Shown piece by piece: positions 12,832 to 21,954 of a stretch of 64,000 nucleotides of DNA (position 1 is its first letter; each line of letters begins with the position of its first letter). The notes under the pieces were generated by a model. The model saw only the letters and a list, made by a program, of their open reading frames with translations, searched no databases and was not told the DNA's origin. The translations under genes and the position numbers were made by a program. The stretch comes from Chlorops oryzae (Eukaryota > Arthropoda > Insecta > Diptera > Chloropidae), in assembly GCA_020466095.1 (NCBI GenBank), contig CM035806.1:4077363-4141362 (forward strand). The letters run 5' to 3'.

Positions 12832-15800
12832 GGACATGTCTAAATCGAATCTCCTGGTGACGCTGATCATTTCTATATACATTTTGTATGGTCTATCTCG
12901 ACTGGTTCTGGGTGTTACACACAACCCAACAAACGCAATATACCCTCGACACAGAGTGTGTCGGGTATAATAACTGCCGGTGGACCCCTTGGAAGGCATA
13001 TTTATGAAGTCTTTCTTCGCCTTAACTCTTGATTATTGCTTTTCGGATTCGCTTATGCTCTCCCTAAGGTGAAAGGTAAGACATTTTAATGAATACGAGT
13101 GTGTTAGATAAAATTGGTTTTTTTTTAACATCGTGTCCTAAGAGTTTCATTTTCAGTTCTTGAGTGTCCGGTTTATTGGCATAGCAGTCCCGCATTTGGT
13201 CTGGCTTCATACATTGTTCTCATTGTGATAGCAATCATATTTTGCACTGGAATAGTTAGAGCTACAATTGAGGAAATTCTCTTGCGACTATTCTCTCTCG
13301 TCATTGAGACTTGATATGAGCAATTCTATTACGAAAAAAAAAAAAAAAGAGATCGGCAGAAATTCTATTAAGACTCGCCGGTAGCACGTTCCATGACAGT
13401 GTTACTTAAAGGCTCGTATACGTAAAATTGAGATGAATATCTGATATGTTTCAATCGAGATGAAGCTTAAATACCCAATTTGAGACTCATAGCTCAATTA
13501 TTCTTCTTGCATATCGGACTAAGCCATTGCTCGAAAACTTGAGAAAAATGTCTGATCTCATCTTTAGGCAAACGAGGCAAAATCATTGAAATATATTAAA
13601 TCTTTTAAATTTTATACTCGATGAATTGAAAGTCAATTGTTAAGTCACACACAAATTCTTACTAGCTACACTAAATAACGAGATAAATCTGGTAAAATAA
13701 TGAAATATTTTGCCCATTAAAACTCATCTCCCAGCAAAAGTGTTAGACGATATTTGGAAGAACGTTCGTCAAGACGATGTTTGCACGAGTCTTCTGGAAG
13801 AGAAATTGGCGATGTTGTTCTCAAATCTACCAACAAAGTAAATGTATAAAAAAAATATATTGCTTTGACGAACATTACGCGAGAAATTCGCATATACATA
13901 TCTTCCAGACGAGCATTGCCAAAGTGTCTTTTGGAAGAGGTTTTCACGATGTTTTTCTAAATTTTACCCACAAATTCGCATATACAATAGATCTTTTCGA
14001 AGAACATTTTCTATTCTTCTTCTTATACTAGCGTGTTCTTTCCCGGCTTATACCGGGGTCCGCATGTTTTGAATTTTTTCTCCATTTCCTTCTATGCACT
14101 GCATCCTCGATTCTTAGATCCGTTGCTTGGAGGTCCCTTTTCAAAATGTCTAGCCATCTTTGTTTTGGTCGTCCTCTTAGGAAGAACATTTTCTATTAAA
14201 AAATAAAATTCAATTCAATTTTTCAATCTTTGGCAAACAGGATTTTGTTGATGGGTGGAGACATGACCAGAAAACGAGAGTTTAGAGGTTCAAATCCCAC
14301 ACATCGGGGGAACCAAAAGCGATAAAAAAATTTTAAATTACAAATACGTAAAAATCGAAAGCATACGATTATAAGTATGACTCAAAAATGTGTATCGCCT
14401 ATTCCTCTTCTGGATAAACTTTTCTCGGCGACTTGCTTTCCTATCTTCCGGAAGTATCCCTTGAGGGCGGATAAGTACTCAACAACGGAAACTTCTCCGT
14501 GATAAGAAAGCAACCGTCGCGGACGAGAAAAAGATTTTCGTCAATCGAAAATGTTTGCTAGGCTATTTCGTATCTCAGTGCCATGGGTAGGTATTATTAT
14601 TGTTCGAAAATTTGTATGATATCAGGTTTTCAGAGGTCCCGTTATTCGTTATTAGATACTCTTCACACTGGGTCCACGCAAATAAAATATTATTTCACAA
14701 TATGGTGAAATTATTTTCTTTTGTCCATATAGTGAGAAGAAGGATTGCAACGACTGAATGTATCACAATGGATGTACATTTCCATATTTGTTTAGCGTCC
14801 AGTACATACACATCGGTGCTTCACTAGACGTTTTTTAGTTTGCCCCAGGGGATTGCACATTCTTCCCCCAGGTTCCCATCTTACCTCCTCAGTGAGTATG
14901 GACCGACTTGGTTATCTTGGGTGGAGATACGGTGCTATCCTCACCTCATTAATTACCACAGCCACCACGAAACTCCCCGAAGGGCCATTCCCAATAACCG
15001 GCGGGATGCTAAAACGCATCCCGGGGCACCGGCTCCCGTGGTAACATGTTATGTCTAGTTAACAGCGTGAATACAGCTATAACTTGTATAGCTGCAACAC
15101 GCCATGCTAAGTATATGTAGGTCGTATGCTAAAACCTGTCACACCGCACTATGGCGATGCTACCACGTTTGTGACGCCATACTCAGTCGGTCTGTATTGG
15201 CCATCAGTTGGCTAGGGTCCGCGGGTTTGCCAGGCCCGAAAATCATAAATGATTCCCCTCGCGGGGACAATGGATGTACAGAAACACAAGATGATAAAAA
15301 ACAAGACCCACGATTTTCCTTTGGCACGTTCACGATTTTACTGATGAGATCAACATTCGATTCCGCCGTTTATTTCCTTTGGAATACTACTTCTCCAAGT
15401 CGTATTCGAACCTGTCAAAAATATTGATTTAAGAAATATTTTTTTTATTTTTATTTTAACTTTGTTGAAAAATTCCTCAATTTATCCTCATCGGTGTCCA
15501 AAAATATGAAATAGATTTACATCCATACGGAGACTTAGGAATTGAAAACGTTTCGAATTCGAAACTTGAAATGAAAAATCTCATTTCGCATGTAGAAATC
15601 CTTAGTCCCTTTGCATAAAGTATGCACTAAATTCACAGCACAATATTTTAATATCACCTCTTTTTATCATTAATAAATTTCCATCATTATATATTCCATT
15701 ATCCCTCATCGTAATTCAATCGTAACGCTTCAAGCACACATAATAGCAACTCACACAAGGATAATATGAATTTTGATCGATTGAAAGGAATATTTGGAAG

Positions 15801-15956
15801 GCACACAGATTGGTGGAAATTTTAATCACAATCACAATTTCAATTTCAATTTCAATCACAATCAGAATTAGGAGCACCGCGATAACCGTTCGATTTCGGA
15901 ATGTAATTTGCGATTGATAGAGTTGCTCGGTACCATGCCGAACGAAGACGTTTGAT

Positions 15957-15994
<38 letters not shown>

Positions 15995-16887
15995 CACTGT
16001 GTCCGTACTTCCTTCCGTACTGGCAATGGTACTTTTCTCCAAAACAAATAAACGAATCTGATTTTCACACGTTGCGCACGCCAAACAATGAAACGCGAAC
16101 AGAGAACAGAGCCCAACTACGCCAAATTGCGCCGGCAATACAGGAGGAGAGAAGGAAAAACATATGATTTAATTCGAGGAGAAGATTCTCAGCCGGAAAA
16201 CCGGAATATTACGAATAATTCGATCGGAATGTGCAATGAAAAATGTGGAAAAGGACATAACAACGACAACGACGACGAACGACGACGACGAGTTGGCTAA
16301 CTTAGCTCGTAGGAAACCTATATAAAAATATAAACCCGTTGTCAAGCAAACGGAATGAAATTGAATGGGGAAGTCATGTCGTGTCAACGTTAAGTGTAGT
16401 AGTGGTATGACCAGGACACAAAAAAAAAACATAATTTATGAGCTGAGAGTGTAAACGACAGGCAGACGGACAAACGTATAAACGGACAGACACGATCACT
16501 ATAACTCAAAGCCGAAAGAAAAAAAGAACCGACCAAATAAATAACCCCTACAGATTTAAATTGGCGATGACAAAAAATTTAAATAATTACATTAAAGTAA
16601 AAAAAGCATGACCAGACAGACAATCGCTATTGGCTACAGCAGAGACGAAACGAACCGAACCGAGACGAGACGAGACGAGACCACAATAGATTGCAGATTG
16701 TGACTTACCGATTCTGATGATCGCGCATGCTCGACGTTTGTGAGGCTGCATTTGCGTTCTGTTGCGGCAGCTTTTGCTGCAGCTGTGTGGGAGGCTGCGG
16801 CAACACCGGCGCCGGGTGAATCTGTATATTATTCGTATGAGCAGTGCGCATATGCGGCGTCCGTACTATGTGCGTGTGATGCTGCAT
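1141..16887 (-). CDS. stau: Staufen, double-stranded RNA-binding mRNA-localisation protein (whole coding span, six coding exons)
   Basis: Staufen binds double-stranded stems in mRNA 3'UTRs. In Drosophila it carries bicoid, oskar and prospero RNPs along microtubules or cortex. Inferred coding exons (minus strand): 16887-16709, 9254-8146, 7962-6357, 4556-4278, 4188-3705, 1326-1141, about 3.84 kb or 1,280 codons (D. melanogaster is about 1,026; the surplus is Q/N/P/G-rich linker). Five dsRBDs follow in the family order, with dsRBD2 split by a proline/glycine-rich insert as in fly Staufen. Splice phases agree at every junction (for example CG|T, AAT AAG|ATA, GAA A|AT, AAG A|AT, GAG|GTG). Frame breaks occur near 9058-9140, 8974-9006, 7146-7151, 6635-6665, 6560-6590 and 3930-4140. 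Each is repaired in principle by one missing base and most lie in simple repeats, which suggests assembly indels. The identity rests on remembered Drosophila Staufen motifs such as GRTLQQAKHDAAARALQVLK and NPITKLIQLQQ. Confidence 0.93.
1447..1454. repeat. Target-site duplication, left copy
   Basis: GTACTCAC, identical to 3697-3704. Read on the minus strand it is GTGAGTAC, a second, displaced copy of the staufen 5' splice site. It lies 120 bases upstream of the exon 6 acceptor. Confidence 0.85.
1799..2099. mobile_element. pogo/Tigger-like MITE nested in the hAT element
   Basis: The termini are CAGTAGTTTCGGTATATAAG and the near-complement CTTATATAGCGAAACTACTG, about 25 bp of inverted repeat. 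TA dinucleotides flank both sides (1797-1798 and 2100-2101). It is 301 bp with no coding capacity. TA duplication with CAGT ends fits pogo-like Tc1/mariner MITEs, but the family is an inference from the ends only. Confidence 0.65.
2222..3517 (+). mobile_element. Himar1-like mariner (irritans subfamily), near complete
   Basis: It is 1,296 bp with terminal inverted repeats ACAGGTTGGCTGATAAGTCC at 2222 and its complement ending at 3517. The TA duplication is at 2220-2221 and 3518-3519. Ends and encoded protein closely match the Himar1 element described from the horn fly Haematobia irritans, as I recall it. The copy is little decayed and sits inside the older hAT element, so it is the youngest layer of the stack. 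Confidence 0.92.
2403..3450 (+). pseudogene. mariner transposase gene with one frameshift
   Basis: This is a DD34D-type cut-and-paste transposase that binds the element's inverted repeats and integrates at TA. The N-terminal helix-turn-helix part (MEKMEFRVLIKYCFLKGKN onward, with the linker GRPKEVV) is intact. The first catalytic Asp is in YVTMDETW. The second is in LFHQDNAPCH and the third in YSPDLAPSDFFLF, both in the second frame. Frame 1 runs 2403-3044 and the second frame ends with EGNYVE and a stop at 3450. The shift lies at a T run at about 3000-3007, where one extra T accounts for it. Full length would be the family's usual about 348 residues. Because other homopolymer indels occur in this assembly, the copy may be intact in the animal. 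Confidence 0.88.
3697..3704. repeat. Target-site duplication, right copy, which is the functional 5' splice site
   Basis: GTACTCAC, which is GTGAGTAC on the minus strand directly after exon 5 (…TTTGAG). It serves as the start of the intron while also being one half of the transposon's duplication. Confidence 0.85.
3705..4188 (-). CDS. stau: staufen coding exon 5 (S/T/Q/N-rich linker and start of dsRBD5)
   Basis: Acceptor cgttttag|ATGGTAC (4188), donor TTTGAG|GTGAGTAC (exon ends at 3705). The split codon from exon 4 (A+AT) sets the entry frame, NGTKKKENTSSACQTVSTSSS. The exit frame, needed for RQLLYLAELLGFE at the start of dsRBD5, is different. Somewhere in 3930-4140, a Q/T/A-rich repeat, either one base is missing or a small intron of length 3n+2 is spliced. 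A GTGAGTACC donor-like site at 4144-4136 makes the second option possible. The donor at 3704 is the one duplicated by the transposon insertion. Confidence 0.8.
4278..4556 (-). CDS. stau: staufen coding exon 4 (end of dsRBD4 and linker)
   Basis: Acceptor gcaaag|ATTTAC (4556), donor AAAAAGA|GTAAGTCG (4278). The split codon A+AT joins NAAE to N-LLTALAEAEAAQ, which completes the last helix of dsRBD4. The linker then ends in VPGILILRQNKK, a motif found at the same place in Drosophila Staufen (PGILILRQNKK). No frame break is seen in this exon. The acceptor is weaker than average (aag) but follows an A/T-rich pyrimidine stretch and gives the right phase. Confidence 0.85.
4654..5623. mobile_element. 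TA-flanked inverted-repeat element in a staufen intron (family A)
   Basis: The ends are GTGCATTTCCATATGGTGTT and, read inwards from the right, GCGCGTTTCTATATGGTGTT, with TA on both sides (4652-4653, 5624-5625). Sub-terminal regions repeat GTTTAA/TTAAAC words. It is 970 bp, lies in the intron between exons 3 and 4, and has no open frame of note. Inside are CAATGTTGCCA (about 5050) and GGCAACACTG (about 5502), possibly a further nested insertion. A relative with the same architecture is at 34263-34704. Confidence 0.55.
5626..6356. other. Remainder of the staufen intron between exons 3 and 4
   Basis: AT-rich intron sequence with a T run at 6147-6166. I see no coding signal or recognisable transposon. 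It ends at the GTAAGTAC donor of exon 3. Confidence 0.5.
6357..7962 (-). CDS. stau: staufen coding exon 3 (rest of dsRBD1, split dsRBD2, dsRBD3, most of dsRBD4)
   Basis: Acceptor tttgcag|ATAACC (7962), donor GAAA|GTAAGTAC (6357). Order on the minus strand: dsRBD1 core ITHQYRLTGEKGPAHC to AASQAIEKTAYKHP (7962-about 7790). dsRBD2 first part is PTVELNALAMKLGQQTYYL (about 7740-7685). A Gly/Pro/His-rich insert of about 170 residues follows (about 7684-7165), then dsRBD2 second part KITLIV...GKQKYVGIGRTLQQ to ALQVLKARA. dsRBD3 is SPVSQVHEAAVKRN to KKRAAEKMLIEL (about 7003-6805), and dsRBD4 runs from NPITKLIQLQQ (6549). The dsRBD2 insert is needed for oskar RNP localisation in Drosophila. Frame breaks: 7146-7151 (inside the dsRBD2 strand, GTGGTAAAC), 6635-6665 (GGT/CCA run) and 6560-6590. 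Each is a 1-base deficit. Confidence 0.9.
8146..9254 (-). CDS. stau: staufen coding exon 2 (Q/N-rich linker and start of dsRBD1)
   Basis: Acceptor ttttccag|TTTACCG (exon starts at 9254), donor AATAAG|GTGAGC (ends at 8146). It opens with LPKQHLTTSVHNQS and the conserved QMQKIRQQHQHLS. Poly-Asn, poly-Gln and Ser/Ala-Ser repeats follow, ending with KEKTPMCLVNELARFNK, the first helix of dsRBD1. Two frame breaks lie in AAT/AAC runs (about 9058-9140) and CAA runs (8974-9006). Between them the frame reads NHINVQQTQESQQQ, and after them HMGVIKQQPQQQ. Both are 1-base deficits. The low-complexity part is probably disordered. Confidence 0.85.
12104..12972 (+). mobile_element. mini-me-like dipteran repeat, copy 1
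   Basis: It starts AAGTAAGGGTGTTATAGTCAG and ends CGACACAGAGTGTGTCGGGTATAATA. It carries two blocks of 'cacgcccacttttcaa', two 'agaccctagtactagaggtaccc' blocks and a (GACA)n run at about 12800-12830 followed by GGACATGTCTAAATCGAATC. The layout (conserved core, proto-microsatellite of GACA/GTCY type, TATACCC-type end) fits mini-me elements described in Diptera. Related copies are at 36419-36545, 43139-44173 and 51094-51935. Confidence 0.6.
14016..14180 (-). mobile_element. 5'-truncated RTE-like LINE end with 17-bp TSD
   Basis: On the minus strand 14177-14039 reads RGRPKQRWLDILKRDLQATD and continues through RRKWRKNSKHADPGISRERTR to a TAG stop. This is the typical C-terminal tail of RTE/CR1-class reverse transcriptase proteins (GRPKxRWxDxL...RxxWRxxxxxADP). 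After the stop comes only TATAAGAAGAAG, a short simple-repeat tail. The direct repeats GAAGAACATTTTCTATT at 13999-14015 and 14181-14197 are perfect. A very short 3'UTR with a trinucleotide tail fits the RTE clade. It is a dead-on-arrival copy. Confidence 0.8.
14870..15272. repeat. GC-richer dispersed repeat, copy 1
   Basis: It contains GAGTATGGACCGACTTGGTT, a run of 'gatacggtgctatcctcacctc' type sequence, CCCCGAAGG, and TTGGCTAGGGTCCGCGGGTT followed by GATTCCCCTCGCG. The same ordered blocks recur at 51440-51728. Its base composition stands out from the AT-rich surroundings. No inverted ends or open frame support a class, though it resembles the 3' region of a retroposon. Confidence 0.5.
15958..15990. 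repeat. (AG)n microsatellite
   Basis: About 16 perfect GA units in the first staufen intron. Confidence 0.9.
16709..16887 (-). CDS. stau: staufen coding exon 1 (N-terminus)
   Basis: The ATG at 16887-16885 opens MQHHTHIVRTPHMRTAHT..., which parallels the His/Arg-rich start of Drosophila Staufen (MQH...). A longer in-frame extension reaches 16941, but the residues upstream (MRNYQNNLVEKK...) do not resemble the family, so the internal ATG is preferred. The exon is rich in P, Q and H and has no folded domain. It ends in HQN plus CG at the donor CG|GTAAGTC (16708). The split codon CG+T is completed by the first base of the next exon at 9254, giving R-L-P-K-Q. The following intron is 7.45 kb. Confidence 0.8.
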
Positions 16888-18648
16888 TTCCCTCTGCTCG
16901 TACGTTTTCTTTTCTACTAGATTATTTTGATAGTTTCTCACTTAATTCAACTAAGCGGGAAAGTTTGAACTGAAAGACAGAAGAGAGAGAGAGCGATCGA
17001 TTAGATTAGTAGTACAAGTGAATGTATAATACATATTTGTTAATATGGAAAATATAAATTTTCTGCTCATAATGCCGACAAATATGGGCGCATGTGCATT
17101 GCAGTGTCAACACATCGCCGTGTCGAAGACGACAATGCAGTTTTGTAGCACCCTCCGCCGAGATGGCGGTACACAAATGTGAGAGAAAAAATTTCCTTTA
17201 TTCTTTCTTATTTTGCATTCGAAGTGCCACTGCATTTTTATAGGCCGCTAGGTAAACGGCCAGGCTTCTTATCATGAGCAGCTCTTTTTGGCCGATCCAT
17301 TCAAAATCACCCCATCAATGCGTTGCGTTGCGTTGCGCTCGTTGCACATTCCTTTACCTTTACCGTTCCTTTCACTTCCCTTCCTTTTCTTTTTCTTCAT
17401 TTCATATGGTACCTATTCTTTTTTCTCCTTAATTCGTAGACGCATCAAAAACTGCATTATTAAATTGGATAAAACTGCAGCTGCGTTATTTTCTCTTTTT
17501 CATTCGCTTGGAAATTGTAACAAACGTAAGCCAAGGGGCGTTCAAAAAGTTTTCGCAAGCTTAATTCAATTTCGGATATTATTATTTTTATTGTTATTAC
17601 TTGTTTAATTGGATTGTTTTAAATATAATTAAGTATTTTCTGCTCAGGTTCGGTAGGCTGTCTTTCAGTGATATTTATTTATTATTCATTATTTTTATTT
17701 ATTTATTTAATTTATTTATTTATTATTAAATTTATTTATTTATTATTAAATTTATTATATTTAAAAAAAAAAAATTTCTTCACGTTAAAAACGTAATTGA
17801 ATGGTATGGAGAAGATGTGGAAATTTTTCAATCAGAGTATCCTGAAAAAAAATTATGTAAGTTTCTTTTATATTCCTAAAATTCTCAGTAGTTTCAGCGT
17901 AACAAGCACAGAAAGTTCAATCGGACAGAGAAAAATGAAAATTTCGTATCTTGGTTTAAGGCATATCGATTTTTTCCCTCAGTGACAAATTTTATTGGTC
18001 TACGTTTGCCGCTTTCATTCTTCGCTTTGAATTTCAAATGATTTGAAGTTATATTTGACGATAAAAATTATTCCATAGATATATTTATTCTCCGTTTTTC
18101 GAAGATTCGAAACTAGTGCCGTTGCCATTTTTCAATGTAATGGTGAAGTGTAATCTTCGCTTATAAAAATGATGTATTGCGTGTTTTTTGATGGCACTTA
18201 CATTAGGAGAATTCTGTAAACTATATCTGGGATTTATTTTTATTTTTTTTTTTTTAGAAAACATTGAATGAAAATGCTAAGTAACATTCTTGGAAATACC
18301 TTATGGATTTTTTGTTTCTCGAAGAGACGAGAGCGATTTTTCAATTTTGGGAATTCCTTGTTTGTTTATTTTAGAGTTTTAGGGGGAACGCATCTGTTAT
18401 GCTTTTGATAACTTAAAAACGATGTTATAAATATGTTATGAAGAAGAAAGGATGGGTTAATATTATATATGTATGTGCTTAATCAACACACAATCAGCAA
18501 ACAAACGAGACGTTTTTCAAAGGCAATAAATTACAAATTTGTGATAACATTTTAAGTCGCTTCAGAAGAATCGTTTTGTATGGTAAAAAGTGTGTTACTT
18601 ATTCTGAACTCTCATATGGACTAGTGGCTAGGATATAAAGGACTCCAT
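16888..18648 (-). promoter_or_regulatory. staufen 5' flank: probable 5'UTR and promoter region, not resolved
   Basis: Upstream of the staufen start codon on the minus strand. The open frame continues to 16941, then stops occur. No convincing TATA, initiator or upstream splice site could be chosen. Other contents: CGTTGCGTTGCGTTGCGCTC near 17319, and TTTATTTA-type simple sequence at 17680-17760. Calling it regulatory is purely positional. Confidence 0.3.
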
Positions 18649-18670
18649 TTGCCTGTCACTGACTCACTTT

Positions 18671-19035
18671 TTATATCTATTTCTCTATCTCTATCGCTAT
18701 CTCTACCTCTATCTCTCTCTTTATCTACCTCTATCTCTCTCTTTATCTCTACTCTCTATCTCTATCTCTCTCTTTATCTCTATCTCTCTCTTTATCTCTA
18801 TCTCTCTCTTTATCTCTATCTCTCTCTTTATCTCTATCTCTCTCTTTATCTCTATCTCTCTCTTTATCTCTATCTCTCTCTTTATCTCTATCTCTCTCTT
18901 TATCTCTATCTCTCTCTTTATCTCTATCTCTCTCTTTATCTCTATCTCTCTCTTTATCTCTATCTCTCTCTTTATCTCTATCTCTCTCTTTATCTCTATC
19001 TCTATCTCTCTCTTTATGTCTATCTAACTTTATCT
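18671..19035. repeat. (TATCTCTCTCTT)n microsatellite
   Basis: About 25 copies of a 12-bp unit (CTCTATCTCTCTCTTTAT), nearly perfect in the centre. Degenerate copies resume after 19180 to about 19260, so the array is interrupted by the hairpin at 19039-19173. The long L/S/Y open frame here is a by-product. Confidence 0.95.
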
Positions 19036-19038
19036 ATT

Positions 19039-19173
19039 GTGCCTATTATGTATTCCGACGGATCGAATCCGTTCGGACTTTTCACAATTTTATGAAAGAA
19101 AAAACCCCTTTTTCATCCATAAAAATGTGAAAAATCCGAACGGATTCGATCCGACGGAATACATAATAGGCAC
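19039..19173. repeat. Near-perfect hairpin inserted in the microsatellite
   Basis: GTGCCTATTATGTATTCCGA and its complement form arms of about 47 bp with two mismatches, around a loop of about 40 bp. The motif GGATCGAATCCGTTCGGA is included. CT-rich repeat lies on both sides. It is most likely a short foldback MITE, though no clear target duplication is visible. Confidence 0.75.
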
Positions 19174-19342
19174 GCATATCTTTCTCACTATCCCCATCTC
19201 TCTTTATCTTTATCTCTATCTCGCTCTATATCTCTATCTCTCTCGCTCTCTATCTCATTATTTATCCTCTATTTCCTTCAATGTTTATTCCTCCATCTCT
19301 CCACTTTGGCCAATTTAGCTTACTCCGATATTAAATTCTCCT

Positions 19343-19783
19343 TCAAGTATGTTATCTAAGGCTAGCATCTGTCGCGATTGTCTGGGATATAATTTAACCA
19401 GCATATGCTATGAAGCGATTAAATATTATGACATGTTTTAACTCTTTAGCGGCACATTAATCGAATTCTTCGATCCATTAATATCTAAATCTCGAGGTGC
19501 CGGTCTCGATCCTTTCAGTAAAACATTAACAAAGTTGCAGCAAGTCATTTACAATTTCATGGATATGATGCACGATCAAATAACAATCAATAATACTCCT
19601 TCTACTTGGCTTAAAAGAATGAAATTATTCATTAAATATTTTAAAACAGACAACAACACTTTGATCGGATTTACATTGCAATATGATTTCGATAATGAAA
19701 CACATTCCTTCTGTGGCTATGGGACGCCCGGGTTGAAAAGGAAATCGCACCCACATCCACATCTCCGTGCGTCGTTTGCTTAA
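19343..19783 (+). pseudogene. Unrecognised open frame interrupted by one stop
   Basis: One frame runs from about 19331 (ILNSPSSMLSKASICRDCLG…YYDMF) through a single TAA at 19440-19442. It then reads LFSGTLIEFFDPLISKSRGA, KTLTKLQQVIYNFMDMMHDQ and TWLKRMKLFIKYFKTDN, to about 19735, where composition changes. It has mixed, protein-like composition unlike the simple-repeat frames around it. I do not recognise the family. It could be an exon of an unknown gene, a gene fragment or a transposon relic. Confidence 0.25.
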
Positions 19784-20460
19784 CAAACTAATATTTCCTT
19801 ATCGAAATGTTTTACAATGAAAATCCCCCGTCTAATGATTTTACATGGATTACCTGAAAAATCTCTCAAGTCAAAGATTCAGTTGGATTATCACAAAAAA
19901 TCAAGCGATTAATGTTTTTTTTCTACATTTACTTATGTTGCTGAAATGTTTTTTCACGTTCTTATTTAAACGTAATTGATGAACTCTCTTTATTATTTAA
20001 CTTAAATCGCGATATTTGCTTGCGAGATGGAACTCGGAAAATAATAAAACTAAATAATAATCACAGTCGACCGGGCATGCGTGAAAATTATCGATATGTC
20101 TTTGAGGCGATACATTTCTTAAGGCGGCAAAATTGGAATCGAAGACGTTTTAACTGATTTTCGTATTCTCGGGTCTCTCTTCTTTCGAAATTTAACAAAA
20201 AATATAAATTAAAATTCGATTGAACTTTTTCATCTGTTTCAAAACGACGAACATATAGTGAAATAATTAAAACCGTACCGCAGGTAGCTCCATATATCGA
20301 TGAGTCGATGTTTTTAAAAATGTATCGAGCATCCCTACTGGTAACTAATAGCAATAATGCTCGCGTGACTTGGATCAATGTCGCTCTTTACACGATGGGA
20401 CATTTCGAGAATAAGAAACACTTGCTTAAAAATGGGACGAACGCCCATATCGCTTCCCGT
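19784..20460. other. Unassigned AT-rich DNA
   Basis: No coding signal, inverted repeat or known repeat seen. Confidence 0.4.
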
Positions 20461-20469
20461 GTATGTCGC

Positions 20470-20640
20470 CGGTCACACTTATGAAAACATGTTTTGAAAC
20501 AATTTGTAAGTAGAGAAAGACAGGGGAAAGAAAAGAGATAGTTGTTAGTTGAATGTTCCGAAACAATCTTTGTTTCTCTTTCTTTCTGATGCATTCAAAT
20601 GGGATGTTTTCGAAACACGATTCATGAGTGTGACCGGCGA
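20470..20640. mobile_element. Foldback MITE with 9-bp direct repeats
   Basis: The ends GGTCACACTTATGAAAACATG and the inverted CATGAGTGTGACCGGCG form imperfect arms. The direct repeat GTATGTCGC lies at 20461-20469 and 20641-20649. The length is 171 bp. The exact element edge is ambiguous by a few bases because the inverted end overlaps the direct repeat. Confidence 0.55.
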
Positions 20641-21037
20641 GTATGTCGCTCGTCATTGTCCGTGTTTAGATTGGGGAGAATTTTGCTCGATAATGCAACT
20701 CTGAGCAGGTTGGAGGCTATTTACACGTTAAGAGATTTCGATAATGAAGCACACATATTGCACCCGTTCCACTAAAGCGGCACAACTCAAAATTTGCCAT
20801 TTTTCAGAAAACGCGAAAAACAAAATTCGTCGCAGTGTCGATCAAAGCAGGAAAAAAGACATTACGGCTTTTTTTCGGCCTTTTATAATGAGAAAAATGG
20901 AATGGAATTTTTCCTGTAGGTAGACGGATGACTTGGGAACAAGATTCATAGCATAACTCGAATTTCAGAAATTTTGAGTTGTGTCAGTTTAGTTGTCAGG
21001 GTGCGATATCTTTGAAATATCCTTTACAGTGGAAATA

Positions 21038-21471
21038 AGCCTTTGTCAGATAGGCTCCGTCGTCCGTCATGCGTCACGTCATATGACTGACAGCAACGTT
21101 TTGACGTAAGTGACCGACACAATACGTAATAAGTACGGCATTGACGTATAAACAAATTTTCAGCTGTGTTGTGAGTTTAAAAACTAGTTATCAAAAACTC
21201 CAATTAGCTTGTCCTCCATTTTCGTAAAACTCAGTAAAAACATCTTGTTATTCTTCTTCAGCAATATAAAAACGTGCAAAACAATCAGTTGGCTGCTGTC
21301 AAACAATGCGACGTACCGTCGAAAGTTGAGAGTTGCCCAACTTTTGTGCGTCACGTCGACGCGCAGAAGTATTGATTGGGATGCACTTCATATAAACACA
21401 TGTATTTCAACTTAGCTGTCAGTCATATGACGTGACGCATGACGGACGATGGAGCCTATCTGACAAAGGCT
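21038..21471. mobile_element. MITE with about 55-bp inverted repeats and ATA flanks
   Basis: The left arm AGCCTTTGTCAGATAGGCTC continues through GTCCGTCATGCGTCACGTCA. The right arm is its complement with one or two mismatches. ATA lies directly outside both ends (21035-21037, 21472-21474), giving a 3-bp duplication (or TA). The length is 434 bp. A PIF/Harbinger-like origin is possible from the 3-bp TSD. Confidence 0.7.
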
Positions 21472-21954
21472 ATAGCATTTCAATATTTTTATTAAGGTTT
21501 TTATCTATTTGGCTGAAAAAAAAATATACAGAGTATTCCATCAAACATGCCAGCAAACTTGTCGTTATAAGCGAGGAAAGCTTGTATCCAAATGAATTCA
21601 TTGTATCGAAGAATGAAAATGACACAACTTCGATGCTTTTAAAAGGGTAATGCTTATATCCGGACTGCATATATTCGAGGAATACTGTGCGTTGACCCAG
21701 TGGGAGTTCTTTTGAGGCTTTTATTGGGAGCTAAAGGATAATTTTGGGGATTTCGGTGGTAGATTCGTTCATGAAATTATTGCAGCACTGGATTCGATAT
21801 AACGGATCTATGCAAGGTTGCATTTCGGACTGTTTGTAATTTGCTTTTATTTTTATATAGCGAGTTCACAGACATATTAAATATGTTTTGAAACAAAAAT
21901 TCCCTTTTGATTTTCCATTTACGGCGATACAGAAAAACATTTGTTTTCTAACTT

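Larger units (their letters stand above)
9255..16708 (-). other. First long intron of staufen (7.45 kb)
   Basis: It joins coding exons 1 and 2. Contents: poly-T at 9511-9538; AT-rich unassigned DNA at 9540-12100 (with A/T homopolymers near 9976, 10480, 11614 and 11787 and a GAGCC/GATCC short repeat near 10995); a mini-me-like element at about 12104-12972; unassigned DNA to 14015; an RTE-like LINE end at 14016-14180; an R-type dispersed repeat at 14870-15272; and (AG)n at 15958-15990. No alternative staufen exon could be recognised, although alternative first exons could hide here. Confidence 0.6.

Noticed and set aside
1141..16887. staufen as a pseudogene because of frame breaks
   Set aside because: Splice sites and phases are all intact, domains are undamaged, and breaks are one-base deficits in repeats; assembly error is simpler.
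18649..19095. Leu/Ser/Tyr-rich 148-codon frame
   Set aside because: Microsatellite translation.
19350..19420. Zinc-finger-associated (ZAD) domain from ICRDC
   Set aside because: Only one CxxC pair is seen; the second pair and the ZAD core are missing.
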